Assembly: GCA_008933735.1 (NCBI GenBank) | Contig: WBUL01000011.1 | Coordinates: 1-64,000, forward strand | DNA: 64,000 nt | Reading direction: 5' to 3' | Origin: Anaerolineae bacterium | GTDB lineage: Bacteria > Chloroflexota > Anaerolineae > Aggregatilineales > J027 | Shown here: piece after piece, positions 1-8,665 of the stretch | Numbering within the stretch: position 1 is the first letter of the stretch | Layout: every line of letters starts with the position of its first letter | Position numbers and translations under genes: made by a program | The notes under the pieces: generated by a model | Databases searched by the model: none | The model's input: only the letters and a program-made list of their open reading frames with translations | Told to the model about the DNA's origin: nothing

Positions 1-299
1 TCCATCAGGTTCTCAAAAGGTCGCCCTTTCTGACGAGAGATAATCCGCACCTTCTCGATGTACTGCTTGAGTGCCTGCACGGGCGTGAGTTCCTGATTGT
101 GGAATGCCTGATGGATCATCTCTGGCAAGACGCGGCGCGGTTGAGCCGCATCGGGACGGATGAGCGAAATAGCGATCCGTTCTACACGCAGCCCGTGATC
201 GCGCAGGCTTTGCATCGTTTCCGAGCCAAGAAAATCCTGGTCGCCGATGCTGGACAGAATATCCAATGTGCGGTTAGAGCCGTTGCGTTTGGGTGGCAT
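1..299 (-). CDS. parB: ParB-like partition protein, N-terminal part
   Basis: Only the first 99 residues are visible because the gene runs off the left edge. It starts MPPKRNG, and its ATG overlaps the stop codon of the ParA gene (TGATG), the usual translationally coupled parAB order. Around residues 45-60 it has an IRPDAAQPRRVLPE stretch, which resembles the beginning of the ParB/sulfiredoxin-like domain that in the family loads DNA clamps around parS sites. No parS site could be recognised here. The assignment rests mainly on the ParA neighbour and this short motif; another DNA-binding partner of ParA is possible. Confidence 0.65.
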   Translation of the reverse strand, partial: MPPKRNGSNRTLDILSSIGDQDFLGSETMQSLRDHGLRVERIAISLIRPDAAQPRRVLPEMIHQAFHNQELTPVQALKQYIEKVRIISRQKGRPFENLM

Positions 300-1129
300 C
301 ACACTGGCTCCTTCACAAACAGCCGCTTGAGCATCCAGCCCACCATATGCGCGTAGGCTTCGGCAGCTGCGCTGCTGGGGTCGTATTCGTAGATGCTCAT
401 GTGGCTGCGGTGGGCGTAGGCAACCGCTTCATTGGCAGGAATCACGCCGCAAACCAGCTTGCCCAGAGTCGGATGCTGCCTGATCTGCTCAATCATCTCG
501 ATATGTCCCTTCACACGCCGATCCATCTTGGTCACGACGATGCCCGACAAACGCAGGTCGGGATGCCGCCAGCCTTCACGGATTTCCGTGATCTTGTTGA
601 TGACCGATTGCAGACCGACGGTTTCCAGATAGCGGGGTTCCAAGGCGATGATGGCATCCGTCGCGGCGAGCAGGCTCATTTCAGTCATGAGGCTGAAGCT
701 GGGGCGTGTGTCGATGACAATAGCGGCATAGTGATGCCGAATGGTGCTTAGTGCATCTGCCAGACGGTAAGGCGCACCTGCTGCGCTAAATAGTTCACGC
801 TCCGTCTGTTCAAGCTCGGTGGAGGAGGGGAGTACATGCAGTTCAGGCAGCCAGTGACTTTCGACAATCACTTTACTGAGTATCTGCACCATCTCTTTGC
901 GATCAGCACCCAGTACCGCGCAGATGCTTTTATGGCGGCTGTAGTCTTTGCTGCCAGTGGTGGTGAGGGTAGCATGTGCCTGTGAGTCAGTATCCACAAT
1001 CAGCACACGGGGATTGGCTGCGCCAGCTTGTTTCAAGCTCTGGCACAAGCCATAGGCAAAATTGGTGGTCGTCGTGGTCTTGCCCACGCCGCCTTTGTTG
1101 TTGGTCAGTACGACCGTTGGGGTTGTCAT
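299..1129 (-). CDS. parA: ParA-family partition ATPase
   Basis: A 276-residue Walker-type ATPase of the ParA/Soj family, which forms ATP-dependent gradients on DNA to separate plasmid or chromosome copies. The deviant Walker A box KGGVGKTT lies at residues ~12-19, and the Walker A' region reads VLIVDTDSQAHAT near residue 45. A Walker B-like segment AAIVIDTRPSF follows at ~135; the usual DxxP aspartate is present as IDTRP. Length is normal for a single-domain ParA. It is followed by an overlapping ParB-like gene on the same strand. The gene could belong to a plasmid or to an integrated element; plasmid-type genes elsewhere in the window support that origin. Confidence 0.9.
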   Translation of the reverse strand: MTTPTVVLTNNKGGVGKTTTTTNFAYGLCQSLKQAGAANPRVLIVDTDSQAHATLTTTGSKDYSRHKSICAVLGADRKEMVQILSKVIVESHWLPELHVLPSSTELEQTERELFSAAGAPYRLADALSTIRHHYAAIVIDTRPSFSLMTEMSLLAATDAIIALEPRYLETVGLQSVINKITEIREGWRHPDLRLSGIVVTKMDRRVKGHIEMIEQIRQHPTLGKLVCGVIPANEAVAYAHRSHMSIYEYDPSSAAAEAYAHMVGWMLKRLFVKEPV

Positions 1130-1183
1130 TGCTTATCCTCCAAAAACTAAACAGTCGATGGGGACAAGCAGGAGATCAGGGAA

Positions 1184-1456
1184 CTAGCACCGTCGCCCGT
1201 GAACGATCTGCGAAATACGTTGGTGTGAAATGCCGTACTCTCGTGAGAGATCGCTCATAAACTCACCCGCAGCATACAGCTGTCGGATGCGTTGATTACG
1301 TGCAGATAAGGCTTTTTGGATCAATATTTGGGGGGATTGCCCGACGAAGATGTTATTGAGGACGGTTTTCGCCGCCTGACGGTAGAAGCGTAACTGGGTT
1401 TCTAGCCCCGTATGGGGCACCTCCGTACACAGCCTTGAGGATGCCGCACAACGCAT
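1184..1456 (-). CDS. Small helix-turn-helix protein
   Basis: A 90-residue ORF read from an ATG at 1456 (a TTG six bases upstream is also possible). The C-terminal third reads RNQRIRQLYAAGEF then DLSREYGISHQRISQ, a resolvase/sigma-type helix-turn-helix that would bind DNA through the second helix. The N-terminal half is not recognisable. It lies 55 bases upstream of parA on the same strand, so it could be a regulator of the partition operon. A related HTH fragment sits just beyond it on the opposite strand. Whether the N-terminal half is native or the product of a fusion cannot be told. Confidence 0.45.
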   Translation of the reverse strand: MRCAASSRLCTEVPHTGLETQLRFYRQAAKTVLNNIFVGQSPQILIQKALSARNQRIRQLYAAGEFMSDLSREYGISHQRISQIVHGRRC

Positions 1457-1477
1457 TCTCAAACTGCCTTATGGTAA

Positions 1478-1642
1478 CCAACCCCCGTCAAAATCCCCAA
1501 TAACCTTACACCCAAGAAAACCCGACGAAATCAGGAACTTCGTCAGCAATATGCTAATGGCGAGTCCATTCCTGATTTAGCCAAAGTGTTTGGTATTTCC
1601 GAGCAGCGCGTCCATCAAATTCTGCGTGGTCGTCGGAAATAG
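1478..1642 (+). pseudogene. HTH protein remnant, no start codon
   Basis: The open frame after a TAA at 1475-1477 encodes TRRNQELRQQYANGE followed by DLAKVFGISEQRVHQ and ends RGRRK at a TAG at 1640-1642. This is clearly related to the HTH end of the neighbouring minus-strand gene (RNQ..R..YA.GE...L...GIS.QR..QI..GRR). There is no ATG, GTG or TTG in a sensible place at the beginning, so this is most likely a 5'-truncated copy. It marks an old duplication or rearrangement at the left edge of the CRISPR locus. Confidence 0.5.
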
Positions 1643-1869
1643 GGGGATGGATGAGGCATCACCAGCCTGTATATGGGTGCATGTGACATGGAAAAGATCT
1701 GAAAATTTTACGAAACAGGGGAAAAAGCGATATTCGACCACCTTTGCCCTGCACAACACAATGAGAACAAGGCATATCATACCCAACTTGGAAATCTTGT
1801 GTGGCTCCAGTCGTACAATCAACAGTCGAGATGGCATACTTGTTTTTTGAGTAGGAATACCTAAACGTT

Positions 1870-1899
1870 TTGCTGATTATCGGGTATCCTTACTAAAGA
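1870..1899 (+). promoter_or_regulatory. Candidate sigma70-type promoter for the cmr operon
   Basis: TTGCTG at 1870-1875 and TAAAGA at 1894-1899 are separated by 18 bases, about 30 bases before the cmr1 start. An AAGGAA ribosome-binding site follows just before the ATG at 1930. The match is partial (4 of 6 at each box). No other convincing promoter is seen in the 287 bases between the HTH remnant and cmr1. Confidence 0.35.
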
Positions 1900-1929
1900 T
1901 AGATTTTGGCAAAATAATAAGGAACGAGT

Positions 1930-2832
1930 ATGCCATCCTTATCCATCAAACTCAAAACAGTGAGTCCACTGTTTCTGAATGGCGCCGATAAAAACCAGCC
2001 TGAACTGCGAGCAGCTTCTGTACGTGGGCAATTGCGTTACTGGTTCCGAGCTATCATGGGAACGCGGATTGTAGAGCTTAGTAAAATTTGGGAACGTGAA
2101 CAGGATGTATTTGGAAGCACAGAAAAATCTTCCGTCGTTTCTATTCGTGTGTATGGTCAGCTTGGTGAACCCTCAGAGATATTTTTATTGCCACATCGCT
2201 CCGAGAGGCGTTCTCCGCAAAAAGCCTTTGCCGAAAACCGCCCTTTTCAGTTGCACTTATGTACACATCCTGGTATTGAAATACCTCAAGAAGCTTTTGT
2301 TTCACTGAAAATATGGTTGTTGCTTGGTGGTTTAGGCAAACGCTCACGACGAATGATGGGTGCTCTATCTGCCACGAATTTTTGGGAGCCTGACCTTGAT
2401 GAGCCTCAAACTTTCATAACAGAATGCAAAAAAACTATCAGCGCATTTGCACCTGATCCAGAAAAGCTGTCCAAGCTCTACAACCAAAAACTACCATCCT
2501 TTCCCACGCTTCATCCCAATCACAGCAGAATTGTAATTGGGAGAAAAGATTTTCGTTCTGCCCAAGAAGCCAACATCGCTTTGTTCAGTATCTTGCGTTC
2601 TAACGAGTTTCGTCAATATGAAAGGGTATTCGGTCATGCTATGCAGGGACGACGGGCATCTCCTCTGATCGCGCAGGTTCGCAAAATTGGCGGCGCATAT
2701 TATCCCGTCCTGACCATCATGCGTTCAAGCGATATTAAGGACAGAGAGTGGGGCACCCTAAACGATTTTATGAGCCGATGCGAAGCAGAATTTAAGGGTG
2801 AAACCGTCTGGGGTGGGAGGCTTGCCAGATGA
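1930..2832 (+). CDS. cmr1: Type III-B CRISPR RAMP protein Cmr1
   Basis: This 300-residue RAMP protein begins with the family pattern in which an early beta strand (IKLKTVSPLFLNGAD) leads into RAASVRGQLRYWFRAI, the conserved Cmr1 'RGxLRYWfRa' helix near residues 31-46. A glycine-rich RAMP loop (LGGLGKRSRRMMGA) is at about residue 136. In III-B complexes Cmr1 sits near the 3' end of the crRNA and contributes to target RNA capture and signalling control. It is the first gene of a tightly packed plus-strand operon and overlaps cas10 by ATGA. It is shorter than archaeal Cmr1 proteins (often 340-450 residues) but looks intact. Confidence 0.92.
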   Translation: MPSLSIKLKTVSPLFLNGADKNQPELRAASVRGQLRYWFRAIMGTRIVELSKIWEREQDVFGSTEKSSVVSIRVYGQLGEPSEIFLLPHRSERRSPQKAFAENRPFQLHLCTHPGIEIPQEAFVSLKIWLLLGGLGKRSRRMMGALSATNFWEPDLDEPQTFITECKKTISAFAPDPEKLSKLYNQKLPSFPTLHPNHSRIVIGRKDFRSAQEANIALFSILRSNEFRQYERVFGHAMQGRRASPLIAQVRKIGGAYYPVLTIMRSSDIKDREWGTLNDFMSRCEAEFKGETVWGGRLAR

Positions 2833-4352
2833 GCCAGGAACGACTTTTCCTCTGCCAAATTGGACCCGTGCAGAGTTTCATCGCAGCGGCACGCCGTACG
2901 CAGGATTTGTATGTCGGCAGTCGCTTGTTGAGTATTCTCGCTAGTGCGGGAGTCGAAGCAGTACGACATTACGTTGGAGATAGCAGTTTGATTTTCCCTG
3001 TGGTTTTAGATAACGGCAAGTTGCCTAAAAGTGTGCCACATCGCTTCAGTTTCATCAGCGATCAGCAGCCCACCGAACTTGCCCAACAGATCGAAGATGC
3101 GATTCGTGAGCGCTGGCAGAACATCGCCGAACAAGTTGGGCAGTGGTTATACGACCAAATCGGCGGTGGGGGCTGGGAAGATATTTTCATGAAGCAGGTC
3201 ACTGCCTGGCTGGAATTTTACTGGGTAGCGGTTGATTACGACTCCAATGCACATGGAGAGGCTTATCAACGCGCAGTCGGGGCAATGGCGGCACGGAAAC
3301 AAGGGCGTACTTTCACACAGGTATATGAACCAGGAATCAAATGCACCATCACTGGGGCGCAATCTGCCCTGCCGTTGGATTGGAAACGACTGAAGAAAGC
3401 CATTCACGACAACCAAGACATTATCCTGCGAGACAGTGAGCAACTTGGTGCGCTAGCAACGATCAAACGTTTTGCCGGCAAGCGATTTGCGGCTGTTCCG
3501 GGTATTGACGAAACCAGTTTCCCTGATACCACCACTATTGCAGGCGGCACACGAGAAGATGATGAAGAAAATGACCGTCCCCTTTATCTTGCAGTACTGC
3601 ACATGGATGGTGATAGGATGGGAAAGTGGCTCTCTGACATGCAAACGACTGAGGAACACCGCGAATTTTCCCGTCAACTAGCAGAGTTTGCTGAAATCAC
3701 AGTGCCACATATTATTCAGGAACAGGTCAAGAAACCACCTAAAAATCAGCGTGGAACAGGTGCTTTAGTTTATGCTGGTGGTGACGATGTGCTGGCACTG
3801 CTCCCGCTCTGGGCGGCATTGCGCTGTTCAGATGCCATCCGAAGAGCATTTGAAGATCAGATTGATGGCACAATGAGTGCAGGTATTGCGATTACACCGC
3901 ACAAGCTGCCGTTGGATGGTGCGCTGGAAGAAGCCCGTACAGCAGCCGAAAAACGCGCCAAGAAACATTATGGACGTAATGCCATATGTATCCGGCAGAA
4001 TACCGGGCAAATCCGCGAAGCCGGGGCAAATTGGGATATTGCTCAATTGATGCTGGATATTCAATTTTGCTTTGAGGAGGATTATCTATCAGGTAAATTA
4101 GGCTATGACCTGCTAACGGTATCCCACGAATTAGCGATTGAAAGCACAGTTCCATCTCTAGCTATTTCTCATGAAGCACTTCGCCTACTTAAACGCCGAA
4201 CAAAAGAAGGCTTAGATGGCGATATAAAAAACAAAATTGCCGACCTTGCTCGTGACTTTGATCGGTTAGGAAATTCGGAAATTGTCGGTTGGCAATCGCT
4301 GGCGAATTGGGTCATTTTGGCGAGATTTCTGGCGAAGGGAGCAAAAGCATGA
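2829..4352 (+). CDS. cmr2: Type III-B Cas10 (Cmr2), no HD domain
   Basis: The large subunit of the Cmr complex, which on target RNA binding makes cyclic oligoadenylates from ATP. It is 507 residues and opens directly with IGPVQSFIAAARRTQDLY, the segment that in longer Cmr2 proteins follows an N-terminal HD nuclease domain of about 200 residues. That domain is absent and no HD pair is visible. Both palm halves are present: MDGDRMGKW near residue 260 and the catalytic YAGGDDVLAL near 316-322. It should therefore signal but not cut DNA. The start overlaps the cmr1 stop, and the end overlaps the start of cmr3 (ATGA at 4349-4352). Confidence 0.93.
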   Translation: MSQERLFLCQIGPVQSFIAAARRTQDLYVGSRLLSILASAGVEAVRHYVGDSSLIFPVVLDNGKLPKSVPHRFSFISDQQPTELAQQIEDAIRERWQNIAEQVGQWLYDQIGGGGWEDIFMKQVTAWLEFYWVAVDYDSNAHGEAYQRAVGAMAARKQGRTFTQVYEPGIKCTITGAQSALPLDWKRLKKAIHDNQDIILRDSEQLGALATIKRFAGKRFAAVPGIDETSFPDTTTIAGGTREDDEENDRPLYLAVLHMDGDRMGKWLSDMQTTEEHREFSRQLAEFAEITVPHIIQEQVKKPPKNQRGTGALVYAGGDDVLALLPLWAALRCSDAIRRAFEDQIDGTMSAGIAITPHKLPLDGALEEARTAAEKRAKKHYGRNAICIRQNTGQIREAGANWDIAQLMLDIQFCFEEDYLSGKLGYDLLTVSHELAIESTVPSLAISHEALRLLKRRTKEGLDGDIKNKIADLARDFDRLGNSEIVGWQSLANWVILARFLAKGAKA

Positions 4353-5491
4353 GCAAAAAGTGGATTTTTATTCAGCCGCAAGATGTATGGATGTTTCGCA
4401 CATCCAAGCCATTTGCCGCCGGACAGAGTTTCGTTGCTCGCAGTACCTTCCCGCCAAATCCCCAGACGATGCAGGGGATTATCCGCACTCACATGATTGA
4501 GCAGTCTGGTATAGATTGGGAGGCGTTCGGCAGTCGTCGTGATGAATCGCTGTTAGGGAAAATTGGCGCACCCGCCACAAAAGACAAAAAATACAAAGCC
4601 ACATTGGGAAATTTTGAAATACGCGGACCTTTTGTTGCAAAAGATGTTCGCACAGCTAAAGCACGACAGGACAATAAGCCTATTAAAGTAGAAATACTCG
4701 TGCCAACCCCGCTGGATGTGATGAAAAATAAGGAAAATGAAAATCAACTCGCCTTTCTCAAACCATCACCAGCAGATTTTGTTACGCTGCCTCCTTTTGA
4801 CGGCTGGCAGCCTCTAACCCTGGTCAATGGTCAAGGTGAGTATGAGTCCGCAGGTGGATGGTTGGATGAGGAGAATTTCTGGCTCTATCTGCAAGGAAAA
4901 GTACCTCAACACATTACCAAACAAGAAGAAGTTTTTCTCTATGATGAACGAGTTGGTTTAGCCATTGACTACGGACGGCGGGCTTCTCGTGACAAGCATC
5001 TTTATCACGCGGATTTTGTACGCCTCTGTGATGGGGTTGGACTGCTGGTTGAAGTAGATGCCGATTTGCTACCAGGCAAAGGGTACATAGGTGTTGGTGG
5101 TGAATCACGCTCTGGGTACTATGAAACAGTTGATTTTCAACTGTCTTCTTCTTCACATCAGGGCAAGCTCAAAATTGTATTGCTCACGCCTGCTTACTTT
5201 AGTGATGGTTGGCATCCAGCAAACAATGATTGGTCGCCCTGGGCAGGTCCCAATGCGCGGCTTGTATCAATGGCGTTAGGCAGACCCACCTTGATTAGTG
5301 GCTGGGACACAGTACGCCGCCAACCCAAGCCATTGCACCATTATGTCCCGGCAGGGAGCGTTTACTTCTTTGAGGGTGCCCAAGTTCAACCTCAACCTTT
5401 TACTGAACCCATCCCTGATAGTGATTTTGAGAACGGTGAGATAGACGCGGGGCGGCTTGGCTTTGGCGGCTTCGCTGTAGGTATTTGGTAA
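4349..5491 (+). CDS. cmr3: Type III-B CRISPR protein Cmr3
   Basis: A 380-residue RAMP protein that in the Cmr complex binds the 5' handle of the crRNA beside Cas10. It starts MSKKWIFIQPQDVWMFRTSK and continues with FPPNPQTMQGIIRT, the recognisable Cmr3 opening, where a proline-rich turn precedes a helix. The C-terminal part contains YIGVGGESRSGYYE, the glycine-rich RAMP loop. The open frame extends upstream to 4289, but the ATG at 4349 overlaps the cas10 stop and gives the normal N-terminus. The end lies 23 bases before cmr4. Confidence 0.9.
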   Translation: MSKKWIFIQPQDVWMFRTSKPFAAGQSFVARSTFPPNPQTMQGIIRTHMIEQSGIDWEAFGSRRDESLLGKIGAPATKDKKYKATLGNFEIRGPFVAKDVRTAKARQDNKPIKVEILVPTPLDVMKNKENENQLAFLKPSPADFVTLPPFDGWQPLTLVNGQGEYESAGGWLDEENFWLYLQGKVPQHITKQEEVFLYDERVGLAIDYGRRASRDKHLYHADFVRLCDGVGLLVEVDADLLPGKGYIGVGGESRSGYYETVDFQLSSSSHQGKLKIVLLTPAYFSDGWHPANNDWSPWAGPNARLVSMALGRPTLISGWDTVRRQPKPLHHYVPAGSVYFFEGAQVQPQPFTEPIPDSDFENGEIDAGRLGFGGFAVGIW

Positions 5492-5514
5492 TTATCAGAA
5501 AGGAAACAACTATA

Positions 5515-6411
5515 ATGGATAATAACATACAAACGCGCCTGCTGTTTATTTATACAGAGTCTCCCTTACATGCGGGAACCGGCAGCGGTTTATCCGCCGT
5601 AGATTTGCCCATTCAGCGTGAACGCACTACACAATATCCCAATATTCAGGGCAGCGGCGTTAAGGGTTCACTGCGGAGCCAATGTATTGCCCCAGAAGAT
5701 GAGAAAAGCGCCATTTTCGGACCCGATACAAAAAACGGTAGCGACCATGCGGGTGCTGTTTCCGTTGGGGAAGCACGCATTGTGCTGTTTCCGGTGCGTT
5801 CGCTGGCAGGCGTTTTTGCTTATACCACTTGTCCACATGTACTAGCACGGCTAAAACGCGAAGCGCAACGAACAGGACTTAAAGTCGAGTGGGATGTGCC
5901 GTCCGTTAGCGAAGGTAAGTGTTTGGTTACAAATGGTTCATCCGTCACAACCAATAACAAGATAGTGTTGGAAGAATTTTCATTTGCCGCGCAGCAAGGT
6001 GCTGATGCCATTGCCCAATGGCTGGCAAATGAGGTTTTCCCAAAAGGGGATGAATACAGATACTGGCGCGAGAAAGTCAAGAATAGCCTTGTCATACTGC
6101 CAGATGATGCTTTCCGCGATTTTGTCGTTAACAGCACAGAAGTCACCACCCGCGTTCGTATTGTCCCAGACAGCAAAACGGTTCAAGATGGCGCACTGTG
6201 GACACAGGAAGCGCTGCCTGCCGACACACTCATGGTCAGCGCAGTAACAGCGCGTCGGCTGCGTGTCTCAAATGGCAACCGTCCTGATCCTTTTCAAACA
6301 GGGTCATCGGAGGAGGTGCTGGCATGGTTGGGAGAGAACCTCCCAGAACGATTGCAAATTGGTGGTGATGAAACCACCGGAGCGGGGCAAGTTGCCCTGC
6401 GTTGGCTGTAA
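5515..6411 (+). CDS. cmr4: Type III-B backbone RNase Cmr4
   Basis: Cmr4 forms the helical backbone of the III-B complex and cuts target RNA at six-nucleotide steps. The 298-residue product has SPLHAGTGSGLSAVDLPIQR near residues 16-35. The aspartate of VDLPIQRE (D30) matches the catalytic position of the family. QGSGVKGSLRSQ is the next family signature, and GGDETTGAGQV is the C-terminal glycine loop. The open frame reaches back to 5485, but the ATG at 5515 follows an AAAGGAAA ribosome-binding site and gives the standard N-terminus. Confidence 0.93.
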   Translation: MDNNIQTRLLFIYTESPLHAGTGSGLSAVDLPIQRERTTQYPNIQGSGVKGSLRSQCIAPEDEKSAIFGPDTKNGSDHAGAVSVGEARIVLFPVRSLAGVFAYTTCPHVLARLKREAQRTGLKVEWDVPSVSEGKCLVTNGSSVTTNNKIVLEEFSFAAQQGADAIAQWLANEVFPKGDEYRYWREKVKNSLVILPDDAFRDFVVNSTEVTTRVRIVPDSKTVQDGALWTQEALPADTLMVSAVTARRLRVSNGNRPDPFQTGSSEEVLAWLGENLPERLQIGGDETTGAGQVALRWL

Positions 6412-6424
6412 GGAGTAGTGAACC

Positions 6425-6814
6425 ATGACAAAAACACAACAACAAACTCTACAACAGCAGCGTGCTGCCCATGCTTGGCAGCAAGTAGAAACGGTCGCAC
6501 AGAGCGACAAAGAATATGGCCCATTAGTACGCAGCTTACCTGCTATGATTCAGCACGATGGTTTGGCTCCGACACTGGCGTTTTTGAAAGCCAAAGACAA
6601 AAACAAGCAGAACACACATCACTGGCGGGCTTACGAGCAGCTTTCCGATTGGGTGAAAAGCCAAATCTCTTTTGAGGCAAACTCCGATGATTTGTTGGAA
6701 TGTCTCATCAAGAATAACAGCACGACCTACCGCCATGCCACCACAGAAGCTCTGGCATATCTAAGTTGGCTCAAGCGCTTTGTAGAGGCGAAAGGATTGG
6801 GTGATGGGGCGTAA
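6425..6814 (+). CDS. cmr5: Type III-B small subunit Cmr5
   Basis: A 129-residue all-helical protein (MTKTQQQTLQQQRAAHAWQQ) with the typical Cmr5 beginning, an alanine/glutamine-rich helix followed by YGPLVRSLPAMIQHDGLAP. The family's small subunits line the inner filament facing the target RNA. It ends ATTEALAYLSWLKRFVEAKG, the conserved terminal helix. Its position between cmr4 and cmr6 is canonical, and its stop overlaps the cmr6 start region. Confidence 0.9.
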   Translation: MTKTQQQTLQQQRAAHAWQQVETVAQSDKEYGPLVRSLPAMIQHDGLAPTLAFLKAKDKNKQNTHHWRAYEQLSDWVKSQISFEANSDDLLECLIKNNSTTYRHATTEALAYLSWLKRFVEAKGLGDGA

Positions 6815-7829
6815 TCGTGGTGGCAGGGAGCAAAGAGGTAGAAACCAAATTACCCAACAAGGCAGTTCACAATTAACTTACCTGCTGCCGCAGGACTCAG
6901 CGCACGTTGTAGCCTCTAGGATTAGCGAATGTCGTAATTTGAGCCTAATTCTGGCGCGGTATATTCCACAGCAGGTTGTTGAGAACAGCGATGTTGCGAA
7001 TACGAGAAACGTAAAATGGCGGGATCAATGGCTCAAAGAACAGTGCCGACGATTTGTTGTAACCGATTCAGAGTTGAAAAAGCATATTGAAAGCACGCAT
7101 CGACGTTGGAAACTAACTATCTCCAATGCTGAACGATTCGAAGCGCGTTCGTTAGGGCGTTTAGTGGTTGGTTTAGGTGGTGAGTCAGTGCTAGAAACCA
7201 GCCTCACACTGCAATTTATCACTGGGCTGCCGATCATTCCGGGTAGCGCATTGAAGGGCTTATGCCGTCACTATGCACTGTTTACTATCGCAGCAGGATT
7301 GGGCATCAAACCCCTGAGTGCTGCTGAACTACGCGGATATAAAGAGAAAAAGAAGCCAACACCACTCCAAGAACTTGATGAAGCGCTTGCTGCTGTCGAA
7401 TGGAGCTCTGATTTGATAGAGGAATTAAAAAAGGCAAATCAAGTAGAAGTAGCAGGGCAATTCCGCACTATCTTTGGCAGTACAGATTATGGCGGCGCGT
7501 GTATCTTTTATGACGCAGTGGTTTCAGCACTACCCCAATCAGGTATGCTGTTTGAGGTGGATGTGATGACCCCGCACTTTGTCAAATACTACAACTCAGC
7601 CAATGCGGGGAAGCAAATCGAACCACCATCAGATAACGATTCACCTAACCCTATCAATTTCCTGACCGTTGCTGCTGGCACAGAGTTCGCTTTTGCGGTG
7701 GGAGTGCGGCGCGGCTTTGATAAGTCACTTGCCGAACAAGCTGCCAAATGGCTGAAAACTGCGTTGTACGAAATGGGAATCGGTGCAAAAACCGCCGCAG
7801 GCTATGGTGTGTTTGAGAGGGTGCAGTAG
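6804..7829 (+). CDS. cmr6: Type III-B CRISPR protein Cmr6
   Basis: A 341-residue RAMP protein that caps the crRNA 3' end region of the complex. The diagnostic segment is FITGLPIIPGSALKGLCRHY near residues 143-162. A C-terminal glycine loop, MGIGAKTAAGYGVFE, ends the protein. The ATG at 6804 is chosen over a GTG three bases earlier because of the AAGGATTGG ribosome-binding site; both overlap the cmr5 stop. The N-terminal 25 residues are basic and polar and look flexible. The central part (DVMTPHFVKYY) is also typical of the family. Confidence 0.92.
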   Translation: MGRNRGGREQRGRNQITQQGSSQLTYLLPQDSAHVVASRISECRNLSLILARYIPQQVVENSDVANTRNVKWRDQWLKEQCRRFVVTDSELKKHIESTHRRWKLTISNAERFEARSLGRLVVGLGGESVLETSLTLQFITGLPIIPGSALKGLCRHYALFTIAAGLGIKPLSAAELRGYKEKKKPTPLQELDEALAAVEWSSDLIEELKKANQVEVAGQFRTIFGSTDYGGACIFYDAVVSALPQSGMLFEVDVMTPHFVKYYNSANAGKQIEPPSDNDSPNPINFLTVAAGTEFAFAVGVRRGFDKSLAEQAAKWLKTALYEMGIGAKTAAGYGVFERVQ

Positions 7830-7837
7830 GGGTACCA

Positions 7838-8650
7838 ATGGCGAACATTTATCTGGCAACCCTTGGGCAGCGTCCCGAAGCGATTACAGTTGCTCTCGAT
7901 TTACTGAGCGAACGCCATACGTTTGCAGAAGCTGTCATCTTACATACTGAGCCGCAGATTTCAGGAATCGCTGACGCTTACCGTGATTTGAAAAGTGTGT
8001 TTTCCCAAGATTATAAGGGGTTGCCAATTGTATGGCGAGAAATAGCCTGTGCTGACGGCTCACCGCTTATCGATATTGAGGATCAAGCGACAGCAGCGCA
8101 CTACTACCAAGCGGTATTGGAGGTGCTGCTGGGATATAAACGGCAGGGCTATACTCTCCACCTGATGATTGCTGGCGGGCGTAAGGCGATGAGTATCTAT
8201 GCGACTCTGGCAGCAGCAGCATTTTTCGGCGGGCAGGATCGTGTTTGGACAGTGCTATCACCACCTACCATGCTCAATGTATCGGGACAGTTCCATACTC
8301 CAGTGGGAATGCGGCAGCAGGTGCAGTTAGTACAACTACCGTTGCTGCCCGCACGTTTGATAGGTGGCAACCTTCCCGATAATGTAAGCGCATATCTGCA
8401 ACGTCGGGGGGATTTGCGTACTGATTTTTTCTCGCGCCTGACACCAGCCGAACGTGAGATTGCCGAAGCCTTTACCCAGCATCCCTATCATCTGAACGAA
8501 GATTTGGCAGAACTGCTAGGTAAAAGCAAACGCACCATTGAAAATCAATTTGCATCAATTTACCAAAAGCTGGCACTGTTTTTAGATGCGTGGGACGAGA
8601 TTGGGGATAAACGTGCAGCCCTGCGTGATTTATTGCTCAGTCGGTATTAA
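7838..8650 (+). CDS. CARF-domain protein with LuxR-like HTH (copy 1)
   Basis: Residues ~1-180 form a CARF domain of the NE0113/ring-nuclease-like group: it begins IYLATLGQRPEAITVALDLL and has the second ligand-site motif MIAGGRKAMSIYATLAAA. Residues ~205-255 read LTPAEREIAEAFTQHP and LAELLGKSKRTIENQFASIY, a LuxR/GerE-type helix-turn-helix. CARF domains bind cyclic oligoadenylates made by Cas10, and some degrade them. The fusion suggests a messenger-sensing transcription factor, or a ring nuclease with a DNA- or RNA-binding tail; this is inference. A paralogue at 36815-37576 opens the III-A locus. The gene lies 8 bases after cmr6. Confidence 0.8.
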   Translation: MANIYLATLGQRPEAITVALDLLSERHTFAEAVILHTEPQISGIADAYRDLKSVFSQDYKGLPIVWREIACADGSPLIDIEDQATAAHYYQAVLEVLLGYKRQGYTLHLMIAGGRKAMSIYATLAAAAFFGGQDRVWTVLSPPTMLNVSGQFHTPVGMRQQVQLVQLPLLPARLIGGNLPDNVSAYLQRRGDLRTDFFSRLTPAEREIAEAFTQHPYHLNEDLAELLGKSKRTIENQFASIYQKLALFLDAWDEIGDKRAALRDLLLSRY

Positions 8651-8665
8651 AAGAGGGAGATAGGT

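Noticed and set aside
6236-6524. Minus-strand frames opposite cmr4/cmr5
   Set aside because: Antisense shadows without start signals or similarity.
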